From positions 20,929,407-20,993,406 of the forward strand of contig NC_044920.1 in NCBI RefSeq assembly GCF_003576645.1: a DNA stretch of 64,000 bases, written 5' to 3'. A program made the position numbers and the translations under genes. Shown here piece after piece: positions 23,101-35,358 of the stretch. Source of the stretch: Ipomoea triloba (taxonomy: Eukaryota > Streptophyta > Magnoliopsida > Solanales > Convolvulaceae). Position 1 is the first letter of the stretch. Every line of letters begins with the position of its first letter. Below the pieces are notes generated by a model. The model ran no database searches, was not told the origin of the DNA, and was given only the letters and a program-made list of their open reading frames with translations.

Positions 23101-23160
23101 ATTCATCAAAAAGTCATTCATATTCTGTTGTCCTTGTCCCTCATTGTCCTCATGAAGATC

Positions 23161-25689
23161 TTAATTTCCTCCTACTTGGTCATCATCACCTTCAACATCA
23201 TCATCATCATCTTCAATTTCTTCATCATCATCTGGAAAATGATCTTCTTCTTCATTTTGTTCTTCCTCATCAATTCTAGAAGCAGAAGTACTACGGTGTC
23301 GTGAATAGCTTAAGATTGGTGTAGTCGTATGTTCCCCTATGTGAGCTCTCGTAGGAAGATTACGACCTTCAAAGTTGTTTAATGCACTAATTACTTCATT
23401 AACAAGCCGCCATAAAAGATTTCCCTCGGGATGAACATCATCACTAGATTGACTACCACCAACCCATTCATTATTCCATTGGAACTCTTCTAAAATCAAT
23501 GGATTAAAGTTGGACCCTTATTCACGCATCTTTTGAAACCTATTTGTAATTTTGCGGTTATATTGAACATAAACCAAGTCGTTCAATCTCTTGTGCTCTA
23601 AACGATTTTTTTTTTTTGTATGGATCTAAAAAAGTAAAAGTAGAAAAATAAACAAGTTAAAAATTTATGTATTTAAAATTTTAAATGCTATTAGAGTATT
23701 AGACTAATAGTACTTACAAACTCAAATGTGCTCTAATTGTGCTCACAACCCGAAGATGAACAACAAAGGTTTATGATGCGCATTGCAAGTGTTTGAAGCT
23801 CAACACTAAGTCCACCAAAAGCACCCCACCCATAAACTACAAAAACAATTTAAGAATTATCATATTAAGTATACTTCGTACTTAATAGTTACTTAGTTAC
23901 TTAGTTAGTATTACTTACTATGATTCTTTGTTTTCTGTTGCTTGATTGTTAATTGCATTCAAAGTTTCCTCTCATGCGATTATAATTATCAGCTTGATTG
24001 CTAATCTTCACTTGCAATTCAGCATCGGTGATCATCTTCACAAGAACTTCATTGAACATGGCTCGTTGCCTACGAGCATATATACTATCATTCTCCTTAA
24101 GATCAAAATATTTGGAAGGATTTAAAAATAATGCAGCTCCATATAACTTCACTTCCATTTGATCTTCCCATCTCCCCTCAACAATATCCATCAACTTTGC
24201 CAACAACATTGGCTTGCTTGCAAATGTTTCATTGAGTTTCTTCTTAGCAGTCATTATAGCCATAGCAAGCTTGGGCATAGCTAGAGTCGTATCACCAACA
24301 ACAATCCTTAATACAATCAAAAGGGGATGTGATGCGATTATGCAATCCTCAACAACAGTCCAAAATCTTGATGAAAGCACAATGTCACACACTTTTTTAC
24401 CTGCTTCTGTCTTAGTAACTTAGAACTGTTCCAATCCTCACAAGCAAATAAATTTCTCAAAGCATTCTTGTTATTGTACAAACTTGTGATGTGAGGAATG
24501 CTGTGACGAATCGAATGCTGTGACGAATCGAGTAGCTCCTGGTCTCACAAGATCTTTCCCACCCGTTTGCTCTCTCATAGCATTAAGGAGTCAGCAATGT
24601 CTATAAATAAATGTGGTAACATTTTTAGCACTTGCAATTTTAGACTGAAACTCTCTCAACTTTCCAATATCCTCTAGCATGAGGTCAATACAATGTGCTG
24701 CACAAGGAGTCCAAAATAAAGTAGGAATCTTCCCTTCCAAAAGTCTACCGGCCGCCTTATAATTAGCCCCATTATCAGTCACTATTTGTACAACATTGCC
24801 TTTGCCAATTTCTTCAATTTTCTTCTCCAACAATACAACTAATATTGTTGCATCGTGTACCTCACTCGATGCATTTGACAAGAAGAAAGTCCCCTTGGGA
24901 CTATTGGCAAAGAAGTTGATCAAGTATCTACCTCTCCTATCTGTCCACCCATCTGACATGAGTGTGCACTCGAATTCCTTCCAAGCAAGCATGCGTTTTT
25001 TTTTCAACTTGTTAGTTATTTGTTTTGCTTTTGCAAGGAGCGGTAACTGTAACTCATGAAAGGTAAGAGGTTTTAAACCCGTTCCCATTTGTCCAATTGA
25101 TTCAACCATAATTTCAAAGCTCCTTGAATTTGCTACATTGAACGATATGTCATTCTCATAGAAGAAATATGCTATATGCATTATTGTCCTCTATTTTTCT
25201 TCCTTACTCTTTGTACAAGCTTCAAGAGTTTTTTGAGTAGGACCCTTGGAATGTCTCTCCGCAATGACTTCTTCAGAAGTTTTTCTAAGAAGTGCTGCAA
25301 CCGATTGATTTTGCTTTCCCACTCTTTGTTGCGGTTCTGCAAATCTTAAAGTTGATTGCTTTCTTTTACTTGTCGTCCCCTGAACTTGGATAAGTAACGG
25401 AATCATGAGATGATGGTTGTTTTTCTCCCGTTTCTTGCACATCATCATTCACATCAATGACATCATCATCTAAGACCACCCTTGCTTTCTTCATCCTTGA
25501 TGTGTCTTGCATATATTGTTGTATTTCCTTCATAATTTCGGTAGTTGTCTTTGGACATTTTGCAACGTCTCCATAACTTACCGCAATGTGTTGTTTTAAT
25601 CTTTTGATTCCTGAATGCATTTGTTTGTGGCAAAGCGAACATTCAACCAAGTCTTTGTTTGTTAAGTCGGCCAAAATCCATATTTCCAT
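23161..25689 (-). pseudogene. hAT transposase pseudogene (BED finger, DUF659, dimerisation region)
   Basis: On the minus strand, from 25689: a BED-type finger (VECSLCHKQMHSGIKRLKQH), a linker with an internal frame change near 25400, and an in-frame TAG at about 25189. Then from 25181 comes DUF659 (FEIMVESIGQMG, TLMSDGWTDRRGR, QIVTDNGANYKAAG, PCAAHCIDLMLEDI), then a piece at 24392-23949 (FWTVVEDCI, GRWEDQMEVKLYGAALFLNP) and a C-terminal segment at 23499-23161 ending in a long Asp/Glu run. DUF659-type hATs are a common plant group. Several stops and shifts mean it is dead. Boundaries and TSD could not be fixed. Confidence 0.85.
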
Positions 25690-25759
25690 CCCGGATCATT
25701 GGATTTTGCTTTCCTCTTAAGATCGTTAGATGGATCATAGCTCGCATTTAATCATTTTC

Positions 25760-26082
25760 AACTATATTTTAGTATCCTAGTGTCCAAACAATGAAGGGAA
25801 TTAGGAATAATTAAAAAAATTTAAAAATAAAAAATAAAAATTGGTAGGCAATGAGGCACTGCCTTTGCCCACTGCCCAACCATAAAAAAAAAAATTATTT
25901 TCAACCAAAATATATCCATTTAGAGACCAAACCATGAAGGAGATTAAGAATAATCACATAAATTTTAAAAATAAATAAATAAATAAGTGGCGGGCAGTGA
26001 GACATTGCCTCTGCCCAGTGCCTAGTTCCCAAATATATTCATGATTTGGGGAATAGGGGAATAAGAATAATCAAATAATTTA

Positions 26083-26113
<31 letters not shown>

Positions 26114-26560
26114 AGGCAAGTGGCAGCCGGAGGCAACAAGGCATTGCCTATGCCCACAGCCCCCACTATCCTTGGTTTATAAACCAAAGTAATGTCTTTG
26201 GTATTTTGGTTTATAAACCAAAACCAAAACCAAAGACTCAAAGTAATGTCTTTGGTAGCAGTCAGCTCAGCTCTCAACTGGGCACCCGGCAAAAACGAAG
26301 AAAAAAGAACTAAGAAGACATGAGCAGTGGACGGCGGCGGTGGTGCAACGGAAACGGCGGTGCGGCGGCGACGACAGTGGGATGGCGACTGGTTGAGCTG
26401 GGGGCTTGTTGGTGACTTCGCGTTCTTCGCAATTTAAAAATAAAAATGGATTGGGTTTTTGTGGGACGGTGTCCATGGAGCAAAGCTGGCGGTGATAACT
26501 ATGCATATGGTCCAGGTACACTCACGTTCATCCCGTGAGGGGCACAGGAGCTGGCTTAAG
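25760..26560. repeat. Repeated GGCANTGAGGCATTGCCTNTGCCCA-like blocks
   Basis: A phrase like GGCA-TGAGRCAYTGCC-TGCCCA appears three times, at about 25846, 25985 and 26115, separated by AATAATCA-rich spacers of about 130 bp. It may be the subterminal part of the hAT element. The frame at 26267-26521 is not recognisable as a gene. Confidence 0.5.
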
Positions 26561-26599
26561 GAGAGCTAACTTGCCACTTGAGCTATCCCATTGGTTATA

Positions 26600-26769
26600 A
26601 CCATGCATACTATCAAATAATATACACTCAGTACACAAATAATGTATTTTTAGCATATTAAAAAAGTACGTTGTATTAAAAAAATAACCATGCATACTAT
26701 CAAATAATATACACTCAGTACACAAATAATGTATTTTTAGCATATTAAAAAAGTACGTTGTATTAAAAA
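26600..26769. repeat. Tandem duplication, ~87-bp unit
   Basis: AACCATGCATACTATCAAAT ... AGTACGTTGTATTAAAAAA occurs twice back to back (about 26599-26683 and 26686-26769), with a third, diverged partial unit following. Confidence 0.9.
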
Positions 26770-26867
26770 AAGTACGTTATTTGAGTACTGAAATGTACAT
26801 TCAGTATACGAATAATGTACTTTTAATATATTAAAAATGTACTTTTTGTTATGGTCCACACAACACT

Positions 26868-26942
26868 AATTGGACCATGCTCCACAATAATTTGCCGCTA
26901 TTTATTTGGACCATGCTCCACAATAATTTGCCGCTATTTATT
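26868..26942. repeat. Tandem duplication, ~37-bp unit
   Basis: TTGGACCATGCTCCACAATA followed by ATTTGCCGCTATTTA is present twice in a row, nearly identical. Confidence 0.85.
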
Positions 26943-27480
26943 TTGTCATCTCATAGTTTTGTATGTACGATATACCATATCTCATTTTCAACCTAATCGA
27001 GTCCGAGTCACATAGACAACAAATTATAAAATTTTGGGATAATGATCAAATAGGCCATTCAACTATAGGTTAAAGTGCAATTAGCCCCCCTAAACTAAGA
27101 AAAGTTTCAATTAATTCCTTTATCTCTTCAGTTTCATGCAATTTAACCCATAACTTCTTAAAGTTGTACAATTAGCTTATTTTGTAGGTAAGCTCAATTT
27201 AATAACAGGTAAAATACAATTTTAAGAGCTTATGATTAAAGAAAACCTAAGATTAAAAAAAAACTTAATCAAAGCTCAGCTTATTAGGCAAACTTAAGAG
27301 CTTCCTTTTGAATTCAAGAAAATTAACAAAATTAAGCGATCCATGGCATCATACATATTTTTATCAACGTCATATGCATTGACTGGGCGTAACACGAGAG
27401 TGAACCGCCTCAACAACTCAACACATTACGAACTACATTCAAATGGGAGAGAGAAAGATCTGCTCTGCTCTGCTCTTATA
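26943..27480. other. Intergenic
   Basis: No gene recognised. A TA run at 27479-27492 lies at the 3' side of the following minus-strand gene. Confidence 0.6.
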
Positions 27481-27494
27481 TATATATATATATT

Positions 27495-28046
27495 CTAAAA
27501 CAGAGCGAAGCCGGCCCACTCGGCGTCGCTTACGGTCCGGGGGGACGACGATTCATTTGACGAAAATGATGACGAAAAGGGCGACTGTGGGGAGAACGGG
27601 GAAACAGATCTCCTGCTTGAAGCCGACCATCTGGGCAGCGTCTCCAGGTCGGAGCAGTAGTCCGGTTCGGGCTCCGGCAGGGCCTTCCCGGTTCGCCGCT
27701 TTAGCAATGGGGACGGGAAGCACCCGCCCACGGGCTGGGTAATGCCAGATAGGTCGAAACGGTAGCGCTCCGATCGAGTGCGCGGGGCGGACCTGAAAGA
27801 CCTGGAGCGGGGCTCCGCCGGTGTGGGCTGGTAGTAAAGGCGGCCGGCCGGCGGAGGCCTAAGCATTCTCGGGGTATGTAAATCTGGACGGCTGTGATTG
27901 CTCGGCGGCTGCCCCTCATCTTGCTCCTCCTCTTCACGGTATTTTAGTTGAAGAAGATCGGACCCGTGGCTCTTGGGAACACCGGGTCGGATTTCCCACT
28001 TAAATGGAATGGTTCCTGCTTTCTTGAACGACCCATCCACCACCAT
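27495..28046 (-). CDS. DUF688-like plant protein
   Basis: Single exon, 183 residues. The start is the ATG at 28046; the frame upstream opens only from TTG codons. The N terminus MVVDGSFKKAGTIPFKWEIRPGVP is the signature of plant DUF688-type proteins (a short conserved PFxWExxPGxP motif). The middle has LHTPRMLRPPPAGRLYYQP and the rest is Ser/Pro/Arg-rich and low in predicted order. The function of the family is not known. The 5' leader holds a CT run (about 28064-28093). The coding region is much more GC-rich than its surroundings. No introns are seen. Confidence 0.8.
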   Translation of the reverse strand: MVVDGSFKKAGTIPFKWEIRPGVPKSHGSDLLQLKYREEEEQDEGQPPSNHSRPDLHTPRMLRPPPAGRLYYQPTPAEPRSRSFRSAPRTRSERYRFDLSGITQPVGGCFPSPLLKRRTGKALPEPEPDYCSDLETLPRWSASSRRSVSPFSPQSPFSSSFSSNESSSPRTVSDAEWAGFALF

Positions 28047-28062
28047 TTTCACTGTAATGCTC

Positions 28063-28108
28063 AAAATCTCTCTCTCCCTCTCTCTCTCTCTCTATATATA
28101 TATGGATT
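28063..28108 (-). repeat. (CT)n-(TA)n tract in the DUF688-like gene leader
   Basis: CTCTCTCT... followed by TATATATA on the plus strand (GA-rich in the mRNA sense), directly upstream of the start codon. Such tracts are common in plant 5' UTRs. Confidence 0.7.
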
Positions 28109-28383
28109 CAGTATAAGAGGGAGAGTGTGTGTATAGATGTATAGATATAGATATATATAGGTGGGAATGAGAAGACAAAATGAAGAGAGTAGCGGCTTGA
28201 TGAAAGGCGAGATCAGTGGGGGGCTGATGAGTGCATGGACTTCATGCGGTAGGAAAACAATTATTGACAAAATGTTTGTCTCTGTCCCCCTCATTCTTCT
28301 CTCTTTAACGGTTTTGTGTATCATTTTATTTTTGAATTATTAATTTGACTATACTTTTACTTTTAAATTTGATATTATTAATA

Positions 28384-28891
28384 GAGTTAATTCCAACAAT
28401 GGTCCTCCGACTATGTTGATTTTTCAAAATTAGTTCTCGATTTTTAATTTGGACAATTTAAGTTTCTCGACTTTCAATTTTTTTTTCAATTTTGGTCCTT
28501 TAGTCAAATTTTGGTTAAGTTGAGGTCAAATGAAGGAGTAAAATTATCCGTTCACATGTTTAGTGTATTATTACTCGTATTTTCATGCCCTATACGTTGT
28601 ATATATGAATATAATCTCAATCGAAGACATTAATCTCAGCCGAATAGATTTCGACTGAGATTATATTCATATATATAGCATATAAGACATGAGAAATACG
28701 AGTAATAATATACTATACAGGTGAACGGACAATTTTACCCCTTCATTTGACCTCAATTTAACCAAAATTTGACTAAAGGACCAACATTGGAAAGAATTTG
28801 AAAGTCAAGGGACCTAAATTGTCCAAATTAAAAATCATGGACTAATTTTGAAAAATCAACATAGTTGGAAGACTATTGCTGGAATTAACTC
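28384..28891. mobile_element. Fold-back MITE with MULE-like ends
   Basis: 508 bp, almost a complete palindrome: GAGTTAATTCCAACAATGG at the left is mirrored at 28870-28891, and the pairing extends over 200 bp to a centre near 28640. Flanks TTATTAATA (28375-28383) and TTTTTAATA (28892-28900) form a 9-bp target duplication with one mismatch. The ends resemble those of MULE-1 and the Pack-MULE. Confidence 0.85.
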
Positions 28892-28900
28892 TTTTTAATA

Positions 28901-29690
28901 TATCCAGCGTTTTAGACTAATTATTACGGAGTATTATTATAGTTGATTTTACAGCTACAGGTAACCGATGGGTAGATCAATATTATTATTATTATTATTA
29001 TTATGAATAATGCTGGAAATAGCACAAAAAACAATATTATTGCCAGATTTGGATTTGTTTCTTTATACATAGGTGATGGATTAAAGAAAAGGAAGGAAAA
29101 TATTTACAAATTTCGATTAGGAAATGTTACTAAACTAGATTTGGATTTGTTTCTTAAATTGCGAAATCTTCATTCTAAATCTTGAAAAGAGGAAATTTGT
29201 TGAGATTTGGTAAAGATTCCTTGAATATTTCTTCGGGTATCCTTGGTCTTGCTGCCAACTTGGCTCGGTCCAATAGGGCGCTTGACTACCTCTTCGAATG
29301 GACTGGCTAGCGGGTGGCCCCAACTTAGTATCCTTACTAGGTATTCATCAATAATAATAATTATTATTATTATTATTATATTTAAGAAATTATATGAACA
29401 AATATTATATTATTCGATAAAAAATTTAGAATAGAATTGAAAGAAAATAGATAGGTAAATGACAGAGTATAAGAGGAAGCATGCTCAAACAGTAGTTCAT
29501 GTTTTAAAGCCGTGATTGAGTTTTATTGATTGCAAGTCTAGAATGTCCACATCTTGTCTAGGGGATCAAAAGAAATGAGTATTCTATCTGTTTCCAAAAA
29601 AAAAAAAAAAATAGAGCATGGTGTTTGGTTATACTCCTTTGACGGTAGATTTATTTACAATTTTGGTAAAGTTTTAAATATTGGTATGTG
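28901..29690. other. Intergenic with ATT microsatellites
   Basis: ATT/AAT runs at about 28980-29004 and 29349-29380. No gene recognised. Confidence 0.6.
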
Positions 29691-29697
29691 TTGTGCC

Positions 29698-30134
29698 TAG
29701 GGCTATAAATGAGCCGAGCGATTCGCGAGTCGCTCGGTTCGAGCTCGGTCAAATTCGAGCTCGAACCGAACTCGAGCGGCTCGTTTAATAATCGAGCCGA
29801 GCTCGAGCTCTAATGTCTTAGGCTCGTGACTCGTCGAGCCGCTCGCGAGCCATATATATATATATAAAATATACATATAAAATTACAGTTTTTTTTAAAA
29901 TTTAAACATAAATTTAAAATCAAACAGGTTAAATTTGAGCTCAAAATCGAACTCGAACTCGAGTTTAGCCCTAATCTCGAGCTCGAGCTTGAACAATCGA
30001 ACTGCTCGAGCCGCTCGAAAATTGGCGAGCTCGAGCATCAATTCTCGAGCTCGAACTCGAGCCGAGCGTTCCTTAACGAGCTCGAGCTCGAGCCACCCTA
30101 TGCTCTAGCTCGGCTCAGTTCGTTTACACCCCTA
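29698..30134. mobile_element. hAT-type MITE rich in CGAGCTCGAGC
   Basis: 437 bp flanked by an exact 8-bp duplication GTTGTGCC (29690-29697, 30135-30142). Ends TAGGGCTATAAATGAGCC and (inverted) TAGGGGTGTAAACGAAC match the widespread eudicot hAT MITE type. The interior is full of GAGCTCG palindromes, so a transcript would fold strongly. Confidence 0.85.
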
Positions 30135-30142
30135 GTTGTGCC

Positions 30143-31124
30143 TCTCTTGCTTATTTTGGTTGTACATTCTCTTCTTGTCTCACTCTTCTTGAAAATAACT
30201 TGAGGTTTCTTTTAGAAAAATTATTCCACCATTTTCTAAATTGTATTTCAACACTGTCATTATGATCTTGTCATTACTTTTTACTCCCTTGGGCATTCAT
30301 AAGTTAGTATTGTATGTTAGTTAATCTATATTACCAATGAATGGTGAGTATTTTATTAGAGTGTAGGTTGTGTGAAAAGGTATACTCACACCGAATATCG
30401 TTCTCGACATATAGGCGATAGGAATTCAAGCTAAGTACAGTTAGCATTGTTGTAATGGAAATCTAGTCAAAGCACAAGTGATTGATTTGAGTATAAGAGT
30501 GAAATAACAGCAAAGCAATAAAGGAATGACTACAATGGTAGTATTAAAAGCGGAGATAGATACAATGATGCACAAGTCTAGATAGGATGACCGAGTCTAG
30601 AACAAGAAAGAGCATCAATTGACAATAGAATAAGTTTCTTATAACTAAGATGAAACATTTCTCAAAGATATTCCACATTCCTATTACATTCAAGGGCACT
30701 CTCATACCCAAAAAGATATAAAAAGCGTTTCGTCAAACACTTGGTGTCCTTAACACCAAGTCTCTTTTCTCAAAGGTGGAGTGTTGTTGATTGGCCCCTT
30801 GAAGTTAGAATAGGTTGTCAACCCCAAATCAATCCTCAATCATACCAAACACAATCCATAAGGTCAAGAGTACTCAAGACTCAATCTCCTATTTTACTAG
30901 TCAAAAGCATTTATATCAAACACCTATCCTCCTCTACTCGCACATGATAGAGAATCGAATAAGAACAATAACAATCATCAAATACTAACAAGAACACCTA
31001 GTAGGTCGCAACATTCAAGCATTCAAGAACACCTCATACAATACTAACAAGCAAAATAGACCAAGTGTTAATTTACAGCATCTAATTGACATGAAACCAC
31101 TATCATAACCCTAGCCATCCTACT
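30143..31124. other. Intergenic, unrecognised
   Basis: No gene or repeat family recognised. The stretch lies downstream of the RFC4 gene and should contain its 3' UTR and polyadenylation signals next to 31124. Confidence 0.5.
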
Positions 31125-34100
31125 CTAGTAGGTCATTTCCTGCGGCATGTTGCAAAGTGTTTGCATAGTGATGCTTGCAACATCCAAAAGCTGCAAATAT
31201 TCATCTGCTCCATCTACAAGAAACTGCAGTAAAGGTGGGGTATCGTTTTCAGCTCATGTGTTCTAAAAGATAATACCATTTATACATATAGTTCCACATA
31301 AATCAACAAGTTTGGCACATGGGGTTAGAATTGAATTAACAATTTCAAAAGCACTTCATGCAACATTGCAACTATGTTAAATGCTGCTCAGCCAAATTTT
31401 GGACATACATAGTAAGGTCAAGTTTTCGCTTTTTATCATAATCATCCTCATTCTATTTTAACAGGAACAAGCCAAAGATCAAATTAAAATGCAGCAGAAC
31501 AAAGGCTTCATTGCTTATTTGATAACGATGATAATAATGAGCAATTACCTTATCTGTTTCTCCCAATTTCTTGCATATTCTTGCTTTCTGTTCATCAGAT
31601 ATGTCATCTGCTTCGACAACTAAATCATATAGCTGCAAGAAACATTGTGTTAGGATAACAATATTGAGCAGAAAGCATATGTTGATTTAGTACGGAATGA
31701 GGCAGAGATAATGGGACCTGAGAAAGCATCTGAGAAGCTGGATATCCTTCTGCTATTACATTATTCACTTCTTTGTCTGCTAAGTCAAAGTTGCCACTTT
31801 TACAAGCCGAAAATATTGCATGAACAACTTCCTCTGGGATTACCTGATAATTCCAACAAGTATGAGCAACTAAAAGAAGTAAAATAGTAGTCAAATAAAC
31901 AGCAAAGGGAGGGGCAGAGGGAGCTAGGATTATTTTCATCTTTAGAGTTAAATTCATGCGAATCACAATGGTTAATTAAGTTGTAAGTCACAGTAAATGA
32001 AGTTGAAAGACAGGTATAATCAACTTACCCCAGAAACAGTTATCAAATCCCTGGATGAAATAGATGATCCAAACAAGCGAGCAGCACTCTGTAGCAGATT
32101 AGAACAAACTTATTGAGGTCAAAAAGATTCTTCGTTCAGTAGTCAAAATCACAGCTTACATACAGTCAACCTTCATTTACGATACAGCATGCATAATCAA
32201 CTGTTCATAAGCATGGAAAGCATGACTGGATCCAATATGGTAAATATCCTTCTTATCCTTCCTTTGTTTTAGTCTTTTTTTTATCAGGGACTTTGAGAAC
32301 ATATGATAGGGGATGGAGGAGGTAGGATTTGAACTGAAGTCTAACTCTTATATACACAGCACTTCTATTTGAATCATGTCAGCACACCATTCCACAACAT
32401 AAATCAATTATATACACTTGAGTTCCAGATAAAAATTCTATATTAACAGTAATCATACTTAATTGATTTCCTGAATAAATTTCAGGAAAAAGCTGGATGA
32501 ATGAGCTTTCACATTATTTGTACAATGGATATTAGATTATAGGTTGGATAGTTCCACATATACTTGACAGTGTATGTTACCATTTCTGATTTGACAGAAA
32601 ATTAATCGTTGTTTTGCCTATTTCAGTTGGCCACAAGTAAAATGAAAAATAAAAGGTGCCGTACTTGTAAGTATGTTATACCCCTACGTAGATCACCTTG
32701 AGAGATAGTACTGAGGGTTGAAAGAGCCTACAATCGAGAAAAAAAGGGCACAAGGTTACTACAAAATGTTATCTAACGATAAGAAATGGGTGAAACACAC
32801 TTAAACCAGAAGTACACAACATGCAGAGAAAGCATCAACTAATCTATACAAACCTCTGAGTCCAAGTTAAGACCTTCCTCATTGCAAATGTGTAGTATGC
32901 GGCTGCTCATAATTTCTTCTGTAAGTGGCTTGAATCTAAATTTGGCACATCTAGAAGCAAGTGGCTCAATGATCCTACAAAGTAGAAGTCATTTAAATAC
33001 AGAAAACAAAAATAATAATAATAATTGAAAACCCATAACTTGCTTAACAGAACTCAGTTAACTGTATAAAACACACAATATAATAAACAAAAGTAGTCTA
33101 CTTTGTAAGGGATTAATTACCATAAAAGTTACAAACTTTGCCTCAATTGACAATAATGCATTACCTGTGAGTAATTACCTACTCAGGCACAAACTTAAAA
33201 TAACAGAGGAAACAATCACAACACAGTTAAAATTAGTGTACTTTTCCACAACTTATAGCTACGAAAGTGAAATCCGGACACATAACCTTCTTCTATTGAT
33301 TTTAGTTTTAACACATTTTTAATAAATCATTCTGTACTAGATGTGAAGGATGTTAAAACCAATTTTATTAGCAATTCTATAACAATGTCTGCAGCTCACT
33401 TCCAGTCCATTTTCGGTAGATTTTATCCAAAGATGCAACTTGTCTCTGTAACATTTAAACTAAAAGAGGATTCAGGATTTATATTTTATTGTCATGCAGC
33501 CATATTCATCTTATAGCATACACACCCTAACATGCATGAACCAGTTTTTTTTTTATCACTATCAATTTTGGGGTTACCTTCTTACAGTGGGAAAATTTCA
33601 AGCTCTTAAAGCTACTGGGCATTTCATGCCTATTATCTATCAAGAATTCCTTTTGAGTGTTGTTGTTGATGATTTTGTAACGCATAATGAAGCTCTTAAA
33701 ACCCAAACAGTCATGTGTCCATCCCATAGTTCAATACAAGATTGCAACTTAAGCCAAAAGCAATATTAATTTCCTCAGCAAGAGGATAGCCATTTATCAA
33801 TGTCCAAGTGCAAATTCCTCTATTTCAAGTTTGGGGAAAATCAAATAGTAGCACATCCAAAAAGTTTAAGACAACTAACCTGCTGATGTAATTACAAATA
33901 AAGAAGAATCTTGTAACTTTGGAGTATGTTTCCATAGTGCGCCGCAAAGCATTCTACAAAAGAAAGTTGAATTACCTCAGCAAGACTGATTAATGAGTTA
34001 ATGTTTAAACAGTAGACTTGCCTGAGCATCTTCAGTCATTGAATCTGCTTCATCAAGGATTATGATCTTGAAAGGTGGGCAAGGATAGCCACTAGAAAAA

Positions 34101-35358
34101 TGCAGAAAAGATATTCAGAAAATTTTATAGAATAAATAAGATGTTGTGATTACCTCAAAGAAAGGAAAGGAGATAAATTAGTGTGACCCAAAACTGAAAT
34201 AGACAAGATTGGTACCTTTGGTGACCAGAACCAACAGCAACAGCAGCAAAATTCTTTATTTTTGTGCGAACAACATTTATACCACGGTCATCACTAGCGT
34301 TAAGTTCCAACACCCTCGACTTATACATTTCAGGCCTGTCAAAGTAAACAGTGTCAATCATGTCCATGCCAGCAACACATGTTCAACATACACATGGAAC
34401 CCATCAAATAAAAAGAACCACTTCTCAAATGGATCAAAAGAAAAGCATGACTAGTTTCTCTAAAGAAAGAACAATAAAGATACAAAAACAAACAAGCCAA
34501 ATATTTGCATGTCGCCTTATTTTGTGACTTAAAATTGGAGATAACATGTCAGACAAGTCTACTTAAAAAGGTTTCTGGACCGTGGTAGATTCAGTACAGA
34601 ATGACCAAAAAAAAAGAAGAAAAAATCACATAGATTGGCAATGTAGTGTGCCAAAACATATTTTCAGACGAAGTTCAAAGAATCAAAAAACTGAAACTTA
34701 ACTTGCTAGCTGTTCACATATTTAAATACTTAGTTCAGGGGAGAAAAAAAAACGTAATATTGTTTTCATAAAGCCATGAAGGTTTTCCCTTTTTGTGAAT
34801 AAAATCTTAACTTATACAATTATTAATAAATAAATTTACACACCCATAATATACATACATGCACACAAACAGATATATACACATTACAGAGAGACGTAGA
34901 CAGTACCCGAAAAGCTGATGAGCAATGGCAAGAGCAGTTGTTGTTTTGCCAGTGCCAGGAGGGCCATAAAACAGCATGTGCGGGCACTATACAAATATAA
35001 CAGTGTGCAGAAAGCCAGAAATACATAAATAAATAAAAATCTAAACAATTATCATAAACCCTAGTATAAAAAATTAAGAGCTTGATTCAACAAGAATTGG
35101 AAAAAAAATGCATACATTAGCAGTCTCAAGTGTGTTTGTGAGGACTCGAACAACCTCATCTTGGTGAGCTACATCTTTCACTTGCTTTGGTCGGCTGTGT
35201 AGCGAATAAAAACAGACAAAAACGAACATAAATTGTAAAATCAAAGAAATATCTGCAATGTAAATTGAACTTGTTAGATTGTTTAGTTATGAAATATAGA
35301 GAGGTAGAAGGTACTATTTCTCCACCCATGGCTGAGAGCTTTGCAGAACAGGCGCCAT
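31125..35358 (-). CDS. RFC4: Replication factor C subunit 4 (clamp loader AAA+ ATPase)
   Basis: Twelve exons on the minus strand: 35358-35315, 35194-35116, 34986-34907, 34335-34216, 34091-34022, 33953-33880, 32974-32854, 32727-32665, 32088-32029, 31843-31718, 31632-31549 and 31223-31125. Phases agree throughout and give 339 residues, the length I recall for Arabidopsis RFC4. Walker A GPPGTGKT is at 49-56, the RFC box LNASDDRGI at ~80-90, Walker B IIILDEAD at 117-124 and the arginine-finger SRC motif PLASRCAKF at 160-168. With RFC1-3 and RFC5 it loads PCNA on primed DNA in the nucleus. Intron 5 has a GC donor (CAG|GCAAGT); the others are GT-AG. Small in-frame differences from the family are conservative, so the gene looks functional. 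Confidence 0.95.
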
